From a virus, in the IMG/VR virus record IMGVR_UViG_3300036804_000195, positions 1-56,281 of that record: a stretch of DNA of 56,281 nt. One strand, 5' to 3'. The translations under genes and the position numbers were made by a program. The notes beneath the pieces are model-generated. The model was not told the origin of the DNA, ran no database searches, and saw nothing but the letters and a program-made list of their open reading frames with translations. Positions 15,490-22,429 of the stretch are shown here, one piece after another. How positions within the stretch are numbered: the stretch's first letter is position 1; each line of letters starts with the position of its first letter.

Positions 15490-18030
15490 TCAGCCTCCGC
15501 TCGGGTAGATGGCCGAGTAGCCGGCGCCGCGCGACGCGCTGGACAGCGCGCCGGCCAGGCCCGCGGACGTCCGGGACGGCGCGGCCGCGGTGACGCCCAG
15601 GAGCTGCTCGAGCAAAGCGGCGATGTACTCCAGCGTGCCGCCGCCCGCGCCGTCCGGGATGACCGTCTCGCCCTTGCCGCCCTCGCCGAAGCTGTAGGCC
15701 TTGCCGGAGCGGCCGATGCCGAAGATCGGCTCGGTGATCCGGCCGCCGAGCGCGTAGCCGTGGCCGGAGCCGACGCCCATGCCGCCGGACATGAGGGTCG
15801 GCCCGTACCGGTTCCGCGCGTAGTTCAGCGCCGCGTAGATGTTGGCCAGCGGGTTGTAGATGTCGTTGGGCAGCATCCGCGACCGGAAGGCCTCGAACGT
15901 CGTCATGATCACCTGCATGAGCCCGCGCGACGGGTCGCCCTGCTGGGCGTTGATGTCGGTCAGGTTGATCGCGCCCTGGTTGCCGCCCGACTCGGTCTGC
16001 ATCTGGTACAGCACCCGGGGCGCGAGCGAGGCGGGCAGGCCGAGCATCGACAGCGCCTCGAGGACGTCCGGCTTCCACCGGGCGACGCCGCCGGAGACCG
16101 CGCCGCCGACCGCGGAGGCGACAGCGCCGACGCCGCGCAGGCCGCCGTGCATGCCGATGCTGATGCCGGACATGATGTGCCGGCCGGCGTCGATCGCCCA
16201 CTTGGGCGGCGAGGCGATCCCGAGCCAGCCGAGGATCTTTCCGGGGATGTCCTTAAACCACTTGGTGACCCCGTCGAACACCGACTTAATGCCGTTCCAC
16301 AGGCCGGTGATGATGTTCTTGCCGCCCTGGACCAGCCAGTTCTTCGCCCCGTCGAACAGCCGCCGCACGTCGGTGAGGACGTTCTTGGCCCCGTCGGTGA
16401 TCTTCGACCAGTTCCGCACGATCAGCAGCACGGCGACGCCGACCGGGCCGGTCAGGATGCCGAGCAGCAGCGGCCAGTTGGAGCGGATCCAGTGCCAGGC
16501 GTCCTCGGCCGCGTGGAGGACGTCGCCGAACGCCTCCTTCACGATCCGCCGGAACGTGCCGGAGGTCTTGTAGGCGATGATCAGCCCGGCGACCAGCGCG
16601 GCCACGGCGACCACGACGATGCCGATGGGGTTAGCGTCCAGCGCCGCATTCAGCAGCCACTGCGCCCCGGCCCACGCCTTCGACGCCCCGGCGGCGATCG
16701 CGCCCCACGCCGCCGACGCCAGCGCCTGGGCGCGTAGCGCGAGCAGCTCGAGGCGAGTGCCGATGCAGGCGCCCTTGATCGCGTCCATGCCCGCGGTGAA
16801 CGCCGCGCCGGCGGACTCGAAGCCGAGCAGCCCGGCCGCGGACGCGGCGATCGACGCCGTCCAGGAGATGAACGCGATGGTGGCAATGCCGATCAGCACC
16901 GGGATCCCGAGCGGCCCGGTCAGGAACGTGAGCAGCTTGGTGAACAGCGGCATGAGCTTCTCGCCGAGCGACGCCGTCAGGTCGGTGAACTTGGCGCGCA
17001 GCGCCGCCATCTTCCCCGCGGTGGTGTCGGCCGCGGTGGCGGCCTGCCCGCCGATCCGGGAATTGAGCAGGCTCTGCGTCTGGGCGAGCCGCTGCGCCGC
17101 CGTCGCGGTCTTCGGCAGGACCTCGACGCCCAGCTTGTTGAAGGCCGACACGTCGCCCTCGGATGCCTTCTGCACGTAGGCCTGGGCCTGCGCCAGCGTC
17201 AGGTGATGCTTGGCCAGGTCCTTGATCGCGGTGCCGTTGCCGGCCATCGCGTTGGAGACCAGCGTCTGCGCGGAGGCGAGAGTCAGGCCCCTCTTGGCCA
17301 GCTCGGTCTGGGAGAACGCCACCGACCCGGTCGCGGCGTTGAGCAGGTCGAGCGCCTTCTCCTCGGTCAGGTGATGCTGCGCGGCGAACTGCGCGACACC
17401 GCCAGCGGACTGCACCTGGTCGTTGAGGATCTTGTACCCGGCCGCCAGCGCCGTCGCCTGGGTGGCACCGGTCGCGACGGTGATGTTCAGGCCCTTGAGC
17501 GCGCGCTGGTTGCCCGACGCCGCGCCCGCCAGCGCGGTGACCGCGGAGTTGAGGTCCTCGTGCTTGAAGGCGGCGAGGTCGGCGGCGTTGCCGAGCAGCC
17601 CGAGCGCGGTCTTGGTCGACCCGGTCGCGGTGACCAGCTTGGCCAGCGCCTGGTTGGTCTGCGCGGATGAGAAACCGAAGTCGGCGAGCTTCTTCTGCGC
17701 GGCCGTGACCGGCGCGGCGTAGTCCTTCCACTTGCCGCCGGTCTTGTCGATCGCCTTGCCGAGCAGCGCCTGGGAGTCCTCGAGCTTCGAGCCGGCGTCG
17801 AGCGACCCGACGATCGCGCCGGCGAACGCGACCGTCCCCCACTTGGCGATCTTCGGGGTGAGCTTGGCCAGGCCGCCGGTCAGCCGGGACCCGAACGTCG
17901 TCGCAGCCTTCTCACCGGACGCGGCCGCGGCCGGTCCCACCGCGGCGTCGGTCTCGGCCTGGAAGGCGGCCCGGGTGCCAGGCGAGGGGCGGACGCGGAC
18001 GAACGCGGTGGCCAGCGGAGTACCCGGCAC
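15490..18030 (-). CDS. Tape measure protein with lytic transglycosylase domain
   Basis: 846 aa; GTG with GGGAGG upstream. Long Ala/Gly/Lys-rich helical repeats, two hydrophobic stretches near the centre (PVLIGIATIAFISWTASIAA; IGIVVVAVAALVAGLIIAY) and Trp/Lys-rich tail repeats typify tape measure proteins. Residues ~675-770 form an SLT-type lysozyme domain: the catalytic-type Glu in YQMQTESGGNQGAIN, then SRGLMQVIMTTF and LANIYAALNYARNRYG. The protein sets tail length and helps DNA cross the envelope. At one kb of gene per ~40 nm (a rule of thumb), the tail would be around 100-130 nm. Confidence 0.93.
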   Translation of the reverse strand: MPGTPLATAFVRVRPSPGTRAAFQAETDAAVGPAAAASGEKAATTFGSRLTGGLAKLTPKIAKWGTVAFAGAIVGSLDAGSKLEDSQALLGKAIDKTGGKWKDYAAPVTAAQKKLADFGFSSAQTNQALAKLVTATGSTKTALGLLGNAADLAAFKHEDLNSAVTALAGAASGNQRALKGLNITVATGATQATALAAGYKILNDQVQSAGGVAQFAAQHHLTEEKALDLLNAATGSVAFSQTELAKRGLTLASAQTLVSNAMAGNGTAIKDLAKHHLTLAQAQAYVQKASEGDVSAFNKLGVEVLPKTATAAQRLAQTQSLLNSRIGGQAATAADTTAGKMAALRAKFTDLTASLGEKLMPLFTKLLTFLTGPLGIPVLIGIATIAFISWTASIAASAAGLLGFESAGAAFTAGMDAIKGACIGTRLELLALRAQALASAAWGAIAAGASKAWAGAQWLLNAALDANPIGIVVVAVAALVAGLIIAYKTSGTFRRIVKEAFGDVLHAAEDAWHWIRSNWPLLLGILTGPVGVAVLLIVRNWSKITDGAKNVLTDVRRLFDGAKNWLVQGGKNIITGLWNGIKSVFDGVTKWFKDIPGKILGWLGIASPPKWAIDAGRHIMSGISIGMHGGLRGVGAVASAVGGAVSGGVARWKPDVLEALSMLGLPASLAPRVLYQMQTESGGNQGAINLTDINAQQGDPSRGLMQVIMTTFEAFRSRMLPNDIYNPLANIYAALNYARNRYGPTLMSGGMGVGSGHGYALGGRITEPIFGIGRSGKAYSFGEGGKGETVIPDGAGGGTLEYIAALLEQLLGVTAAAPSRTSAGLAGALSSASRGAGYSAIYPSGG

Positions 18031-18036
18031 GACGAC

Positions 18037-18848
18037 TCACCTCCCGTTCGTGGCTTGCTGGGCGCCGAGCTCGGACAGGCGGGCGAACGCGTTCCGCTCG
18101 GCGGTGTCCCAGCCTTCGAGCGGCGCGTCCAGCTCGCGGTCGAGCTTGGTGCGGGCCTCGTCGTCCAGGCCCCCGGCGAGCCGCGCGTAAACGATGTTGG
18201 CGAACAGGCGCGGCGATATCCCTGCTAGCGGAGTAGATCCCCGACCGGAACGAGGCCAGCCGCCTGCGCAGGCGAGCTGCCCTTCGATCTCGGCGATCCG
18301 GACCGCGCCGCACGCGAGGAGCCTGATCGCCGTTTGGTAGGGCGCGCCGTCACCATCTCGATCACGTCGCCGACCAGCTCGAACAGCTCGTCGCCGTCGG
18401 CGCGCTGGTCGATTGCGTGCCGTTCGAACTCGGCCCAGTCGCCCGGGTCGTAGCCGCAGCCCGAGCGGTGGAGCGCCTCGCGGATGGTCTGCCCGTCGGG
18501 GACCGGGGCGCCGCAGGTGCACGGCGAGCCCGGGTGGATGCAGTCGCGGATCATGGCGTACATCGCTGACATGCCCGCCAGGTCCTCCGAGCCGAGACCG
18601 CCGTCGGCGGCGTGCGCGAACTTCAGCAGCGGCATGAGGCCGACGTCCTCGGCGACCCGGAACGTGCGGCCGAGGAACTCGACCTTGCCTTCGTCGGGGA
18701 CCACGGCGCCCTCGACGGCGCGCTGCAGCCCGGCGACCTCGGCGTCGGCGCGCGGCTCGCCAGGCGGAGCAGGCGGCCCGGGGTAGGGGCGTGCGAGAGC
18801 CTCGGCGGCGCGGCCGCGGCCAGGTGCTGGCGTCTTCCTGGGTGGCAC
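18037..18848 (-). CDS. Tail assembly chaperone, long form by -1 frameshift
   Basis: This is the extended partner of the ORF 18225-18848. The long form would begin at GTG 18848, shift -1 near 18336-18352, and end at 18037, just before the tape measure ribosome site. Downstream of the shift the second frame reads APYQTAIRLLACGAVRI, then LFANIVYARLAGGLDDEARTKLDREL, which looks like real protein, while upstream of the shift it does not. No start codon is suitably placed in that frame, so frameshifting is the best explanation. I see no canonical X-XXY-YYZ slippery heptamer; a GGCGCGCCC stretch at the transition is the only candidate. Confidence 0.6.
18225..18848 (-). CDS. Tail assembly chaperone, short form
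   Basis: 207 aa from GTG at 18848 with an AGGAGA ribosome site. The body has EGAVVPDEGKVEFLGRTF (a typical opening strand pair), EDVGLMPLLKFAHAA, a Cys pair in PCTCGAPV, and DELFELVGDVIEMVT. The position between the major tail protein and the tape measure is diagnostic of siphophage tail chaperones (lambda G/GT analogues). The last ~39 residues in this frame are Ser/Arg-rich and look out of frame, so the shift site probably lies well before this stop. Confidence 0.75.
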   Translation of the reverse strand: MPPRKTPAPGRGRAAEALARPYPGPPAPPGEPRADAEVAGLQRAVEGAVVPDEGKVEFLGRTFRVAEDVGLMPLLKFAHAADGGLGSEDLAGMSAMYAMIRDCIHPGSPCTCGAPVPDGQTIREALHRSGCGYDPGDWAEFERHAIDQRADGDELFELVGDVIEMVTARPTKRRSGSSRAARSGSPRSKGSSPAQAAGLVPVGDLLR

Positions 18849-18868
18849 GGAATCTCCTAACGGGTGAT

Positions 18869-18892
18869 GCGGGCGGCCGCGAAGCCGCCCGC
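18869..18892 (-). terminator. Hairpin after the major tail protein gene
   Basis: GCGGGCGGC (18869-18877) pairs perfectly with GCCGCCCGC (18884-18892) around a six-base loop. It lies in the 191-base gap between the tail-tube gene and the chaperones. A partial terminator here would give abundant tail-tube protein and less chaperone and tape measure, the usual need in tail assembly. Confidence 0.6.
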
Positions 18893-18895
18893 ACG

Positions 18896-18959
18896 ACAAG
18901 CCGCTGACCTGGGGAAACGACGAACAGCAATGGGGTGGGACGACCACCGCTGGATGGGG
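18896..18959. repeat. Dispersed repeat element, copy R1
   Basis: This 64-base core matches 43875-43938 at 51 of 64 positions with no gap (counted by hand), and weaker similarity continues for about 35 bases. Shared blocks are CTGACCTG, GGAAACG, AACAGCA and CCACCGCTGGATGGGG. A small stem is present in both copies at the same place (GGTGG/CCACC here, GGTG/CACC in R2). Beyond the core the copies differ by a one-base indel, so a shared coding frame is unlikely. Possible structured RNA, protein-binding element or mobile remnant. Confidence 0.7.
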
Positions 18960-19039
18960 GTCTGTCGCGCGTACGGCGCCCACAGGGCCTGCCAGGGGGT
19001 CATCGCTGTCCGCCGGCATGCCGGTCGCTGTCCGGGGTA

Positions 19040-19621
19040 TCAGCCCCGGATCGTGCCGGCAGTGAAGTACTGGAACGGGAACCCGGAGGCCGGGATCTCG
19101 GCGTGGAACTCGACCGGGATGGTGGCGATGTTGGCGCCCTTCTGGCGCATGATCGCCAGCGAGCCCTCCTGGAAGCACTGCTCCATGATCAGCCGCTCGG
19201 TGTTGTCCTGAGACTCCCAGCCGATCATGATCCGCACTTCGGAGCCGACCGCCGGAGGCGTCAGCTTGTTGAGCTGGGTCGCGCCGGAGCCGGTGACCGT
19301 GATCGTTCCGCCGTTGACCGCGCGGGACATGTTGGTCGCGTGGACCTGCATGAGCGCGAACTTGACCGACGCGGCCCGCTCGGTCGTGACGATCTGCAGC
19401 GGGTCGAAATACTCGGCCGCGAGGATCTCCGCGGTGGTGATCGTGTAGTCGAACTCCGACCCGTCGGAGGTGATGCCTAGCAGGTTCCACCCCGCCGGCC
19501 ATGCGTCGGTGAACACCGACCCGGCGACGGTGTTAGCGGGCAGAGACGTCAGGAGCGGCGCCTCATACAGATAGCCAGGCCCAGCGGCGATGGCATTCTT
19601 CGGGACGGTTGCGGCAGGCAC
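19040..19621 (-). CDS. Major tail (tube) protein
   Basis: 193 aa; GTG start with TAGGAGG eight bases upstream. It has a beta-rich chain with the order typical of siphophage tail-tube proteins: a loop, then WPAGWNLLGITSDGSEFDYTITTAEI, FDPLQIVTTERAASVKFALMQV, and a C-terminal VEFHAEIPASGFPFQYFTAGT. The gene lies just before the chaperones and tape measure and after a neck/tail-completion gene. Hairpins on both sides (leader 19622-19780 and terminator 18869-18892) suggest separately tuned expression. Confidence 0.85.
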   Translation of the reverse strand: MPAATVPKNAIAAGPGYLYEAPLLTSLPANTVAGSVFTDAWPAGWNLLGITSDGSEFDYTITTAEILAAEYFDPLQIVTTERAASVKFALMQVHATNMSRAVNGGTITVTGSGATQLNKLTPPAVGSEVRIMIGWESQDNTERLIMEQCFQEGSLAIMRQKGANIATIPVEFHAEIPASGFPFQYFTAGTIRG

Positions 19622-19780
19622 CGGTCAGCCTCCTACGGCGGGACGGGATGGTTTGGCGGCCCGCATCTTGTGCGGACCCTTCGACCGCCAGGGCGAGGGC
19701 GAGGCGGCCGGGCTAAAGGTGGCGTCAGGAAACCCGCTCCTGGAACTGCAACTTGCATGTCCAGGACCTACGGGCGGGAG
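19622..19780 (-). promoter_or_regulatory. Structured leader upstream of the major tail gene
   Basis: This 159-base gap has no gene. It holds a 7-base stem with a 15-base loop (TCCTGGA 19738-19744 with TCCAGGA 19760-19766), and a second nested structure (GGCGG...CCGCC enclosing CCGCA/TGCGG) near 19655-19692. The stems lie just before the ribosome site of the tail-tube gene and could be a terminator for the upstream genes, an mRNA-stabilising leader, or both. Confidence 0.4.
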
Positions 19781-20119
19781 CTAGCCCAGAATCTTCTTGA
19801 TGTCGGTCAGCGCCGGGCGCAGCGACCGGTGCGGCCGCCGGTCCCGGATCTTCTTGCCCTCGTGCACGATCGGGTACGGGAAGCCGGTCTTCGGCGCCCG
19901 CGCGGGCGAGTAGATGTCGACGTAGATCCCGGCCTCGTCTTCGAGGACGGCGTAGGCGATGTCGCGCTGCATCGTGCCGGTGCGCCGCTCGGCTCGCCGC
20001 TTGGCGCCGAGGACCACGACCTCGCCGATCGCCGTCATCAGGCCCTTGAGGACGCCCTCGCGGTCGTCGAACTCGGCGGCCAGCTCGGCTTCATCCCATT
20101 GCAGCGTGTAGCGGGCCAC
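19781..20119 (-). CDS. HK97 gp10-like tail completion / neck protein
   Basis: 112 aa. The sequence has the gp10 pattern: a helix with VVVLGAKRRAERRTGTMQRDI, a strand region DEAGIYVDIYSPARAPKTG, and the C-terminal VHEGKKIRDRRPHRSLRPAL. Proteins of this type sit at the head-tail junction and stabilise the tail terminator. Its position between head-completion genes and the tail-tube gene is standard. Confidence 0.82.
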   Translation of the reverse strand: MARYTLQWDEAELAAEFDDREGVLKGLMTAIGEVVVLGAKRRAERRTGTMQRDIAYAVLEDEAGIYVDIYSPARAPKTGFPYPIVHEGKKIRDRRPHRSLRPALTDIKKILG

Positions 20120-20128
20120 GTCAGCCGC

Positions 20129-20677
20129 TCAGGCGTCCTGGATCTGGAGGCCGAGCGCGGCCAGCTCGGCCTGGCACAGCGGCGCCAGCGGCCCGGTGGG
20201 CGCGTTGTGCCACGAGTTGATGGCCTGCAGCGCGGAGATGAGCTGCTGCGGCGGGAGCGCGGCCAGGTAGGTCGAGGACTTCGCGCAGCGGCCGACCCCG
20301 TCGAGGGTGATCGCCGCGAACGCCTGCGCGGCCGGAGGCGTGGCCGCCGACCCGGCGAGCCCGGTGTCGGTGTAGGCGGCGGTGTTGCCGGGCAGCACCG
20401 CGATGAGCGCGTTCTCAGTGTTCGTCACGGTGCCCCGGTAAACCTTGACCGCCTCGACCCCGGCGGGCGGCGCCGTCCAGGTGAGGTTCGCTGAGCCGTT
20501 CGCCACGATCGCGGTCGTGCCCTCGTTCGAGCCGACCGTCTCGCCGAACTGCGTGAAGAATGTGATCTTCCAGAAGTAGGTCGCGGCGGCGAACGTGCCG
20601 CCGGTGCCGACAGGAGCAGCGGCGAGCCCGGCCGGAGCCGAGCCGCCGGCGGTGGGCTTGATCTGGGTAGCGGTCAC
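20129..20677 (-). CDS. Structural protein with fibronectin-like domain
   Basis: 182 aa; GTG with GGAGG. After TATQIKPTAGGSA comes an ~85-residue beta sandwich of the fibronectin type III/Ig sort (TYFWKITFFTQFGETVGSNEG, ANLTWTAPPAGVEAVKVYRGT, AYTDTGLAG). The C-terminal ~55 residues are helical (LISALQAINSWHN, LCQAELAALGLQIQ). Both ends resemble the neighbour at 20681-20911, which lacks the sandwich. Probably a virion protein displaying an Ig-like domain. Confidence 0.65.
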   Translation of the reverse strand: MTATQIKPTAGGSAPAGLAAAPVGTGGTFAAATYFWKITFFTQFGETVGSNEGTTAIVANGSANLTWTAPPAGVEAVKVYRGTVTNTENALIAVLPGNTAAYTDTGLAGSAATPPAAQAFAAITLDGVGRCAKSSTYLAALPPQQLISALQAINSWHNAPTGPLAPLCQAELAALGLQIQDA

Positions 20678-20680
20678 GGC

Positions 20681-20911
20681 CTAGACCTCCTGGAGGATGA
20701 TGCCGGCGGCGTGGGCTGTCTTCTGCGCGGCGAGAGTGACGGCGCCCGCGGCGCCGGCGACGTCGAGCCACATGTTGATGGCGCGCAGGCATGCATGCTG
20801 GAGGCCGGGCGCGGCGGGCAGGCCGACAGCGTCTTTCTTGGCCCGCTTGTCGCCGGTCTGGCTGACGGTCGTGAACGAGCCGCTAGTCAGCGGCTTGATC
20901 TGGGTTGCCAT
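20681..20911 (-). CDS. Small structural paralogue without the Ig-like domain
   Basis: 76 aa; ATG with GGAGG. Begins ATQIKPLTSGSF, almost as the next gene begins, and ends with CLRAINMWLDVAGAAGAVTLAAQK, which parallels the C-terminal helices of that gene (AINSW). This looks like a duplication in which the downstream copy gained, or this copy lost, the fibronectin-like domain. Confidence 0.6.
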   Translation of the reverse strand: MATQIKPLTSGSFTTVSQTGDKRAKKDAVGLPAAPGLQHACLRAINMWLDVAGAAGAVTLAAQKTAHAAGIILQEV

Positions 20912-21248
20912 CGGAGCCTCCGTCCGGGGCAGCAGGCGCCGGGACGCCCTCGGGTGATGCGTCGAACGCCTCGAGCAGCTCGGCGCGGGAGCTGCCCTCG
21001 GCCTTGCCGGCGTCCATGCCGCGGCTCGTCATGAAAGCCGCCCACACCGACTGGCTGGCGTTGCGCGCAGGGATGTCCAGCGTCGCGCCCTCGACAGGCT
21101 CGACGTCGTCGCCGACAGCCAGCCACGCGCCGTCGCCTTCGACCGCGGACTCGTGCACGAGCTGCCCGGCCCGGTAGGCGAACGTGTACGGGTTTTCCGG
21201 CAGCGGGATGTCGCGGACCGCGCGGAAATGCATGCCCTCGGGGACCAT
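20883..21248 (-). CDS. Head-tail region hypothetical protein
   Basis: 121 aa from ATG at 21248. An N-terminal beta segment (FRAVRDIPLPENPYTFAYRAGQLVHESAV) is followed by a helical part (SQSVWAAFMTSRGMDAGKAEGSSRAELLEAF) and a Pro/Asp-rich end. A compact beta fold with an added disordered tail is usual among small head-completion proteins. No firm family. Confidence 0.55.
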   Translation of the reverse strand: MVPEGMHFRAVRDIPLPENPYTFAYRAGQLVHESAVEGDGAWLAVGDDVEPVEGATLDIPARNASQSVWAAFMTSRGMDAGKAEGSSRAELLEAFDASPEGVPAPAAPDGGSDGNPDQAAD

Positions 21249-21250
21249 GA

Positions 21251-21577
21251 TCAGACTCCAATGCAGTAGAACGTGACCTCGGCCGCCGTGCCGTCGACGG
21301 ACACGATGCACCGGCCGTTGGCGTCGCCGTAGCTGGCCGGGATCCGGATCGCCTCCACCGCCCCGGCTGCGATCGACACGGCCCGCGAGGCGACCGCCAG
21401 GCCGTCCGGCTGGAAGTTCATCGCGATGGTGACCACGTGCGCGCCCGCGCCGGTGTTGCGGGCGACCAGCAGCGACCCGGCCGGATAGGTGTCGGCCGTG
21501 CCGATCACCACGCCGGTCAGCGGCGGGCAGACAACGCCAGCCGAGGTGACAGGCCCGGCGGCGACTTGAGCGGTCAT
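21251..21577 (-). CDS. Small beta-rich structural protein
   Basis: 108 aa; ATG start. It is all-beta in character (GVVIGTADTYPAGSLLVARNTG, HVVTIAMNFQPDGLAV, VDGTAAEVTFYCIG). The strand pattern fits small capsid-decoration or connector proteins. It is between the head-tail connector and the next head gene, ending three bases before that gene's start. Confidence 0.55.
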   Translation of the reverse strand: MTAQVAAGPVTSAGVVCPPLTGVVIGTADTYPAGSLLVARNTGAGAHVVTIAMNFQPDGLAVASRAVSIAAGAVEAIRIPASYGDANGRCIVSVDGTAAEVTFYCIGV

Positions 21578-21592
21578 GATTCCTCCACGGGG

Positions 21593-22417
21593 TTAGCCGA
21601 AGCCATGTCGGCGTTCGCCTTCCAGGTACTGCAGGGCCCGGCCCGGCGGCTGGTACGTCGGGCCGATCTCGAAGCTGGCGACCTCGGCGAGGTCGGGATC
21701 CTGCTGGTCGGTCAGCGTGCCGCGCTGCGTCGCCCACAGGTCCCAGAGGATCTCGTGGTAGCCGGTGACGATGTCCTCGGGGATCTCGGTCCGCCCGGCG
21801 GTGTAGATCACGTTCCACGGCCCGAACCAGAACGGCAGCCACGAGCGGAGCCGCAGCGTGGCCGCCTCGGGGTTGACGACCATGTCCGAGAGCTGCCAGG
21901 ACGGGCCGCCGTCCCACACCGAGGTGACGGAGGTGACCGACGTCGCCGATACCAGCGGCCCGTTGACCAGGCCGATGACGTCGCGCCACGACCCGCCGAT
22001 GAAGTCGGTGAACTGGCGGATGACGCACGTGCCGACGATCCGCTCGGTTGCGCGGGTCGCCGCGGCCATGCACGAGCGGATCGACTGGTCCTTGCCGGTG
22101 TCGACGATCGACAGGTAGGCGCGGGCGGCGGCGAGGCTGCCGAGCGCCCGGAAGTTCCGCGCCGACTCGTAGTCGGTCTGCGCCGCGCCGGGCCCGGTGG
22201 TCAGCCAGTCGAACCGGTGCAGCCCGGCCTGGGTCATCACATAGTCGAAGATGTACACGCCCTCCTGCGCCGGAGGATTCACCGGATTGACCACGTGCGC
22301 GACCTGGTCGGGCGTGGTGATCGTCAGCGTCACGGTGTTCGCGTTCGCGGGCAGTTGCGTGACCGGGTCGGAGACCAGCAGCGCGGCGCGGTAGGTGCCG
22401 CCGACGTCGATCGCCAC
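21593..22417 (-). CDS. Head-tail connector protein (gp6-like)
   Basis: 274 aa. The first ~85 residues look like an Ig-like module (TYRAALLVSDPVTQLPANANTVTLTITTP, GVYIFDYVMTQAG). The remainder has the connector pattern: YLSIVDTGKDQSIRSCMAAATRATERIVG, then a beta segment and a long C-terminal helical end with GYHEILWDLWATQRG. Connectors of this class form the ring below the portal. The Ig-like N-terminal addition is unusual relative to the ~100-residue minimal connector. Confidence 0.75.
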   Translation of the reverse strand: MAIDVGGTYRAALLVSDPVTQLPANANTVTLTITTPDQVAHVVNPVNPPAQEGVYIFDYVMTQAGLHRFDWLTTGPGAAQTDYESARNFRALGSLAAARAYLSIVDTGKDQSIRSCMAAATRATERIVGTCVIRQFTDFIGGSWRDVIGLVNGPLVSATSVTSVTSVWDGGPSWQLSDMVVNPEAATLRLRSWLPFWFGPWNVIYTAGRTEIPEDIVTGYHEILWDLWATQRGTLTDQQDPDLAEVASFEIGPTYQPPGRALQYLEGERRHGFG

Positions 22418-22429
22418 GAGCGTCCCTCC

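Noticed and set aside
18864-19211. Rightward frame over R1 with an HRWMG motif like an HNH protein fragment
   Set aside because: R2 has the same motif, but the two copies differ by a frame-breaking indel and the rest antisenses the tail-tube gene. More likely a conserved DNA or RNA element than a gene.
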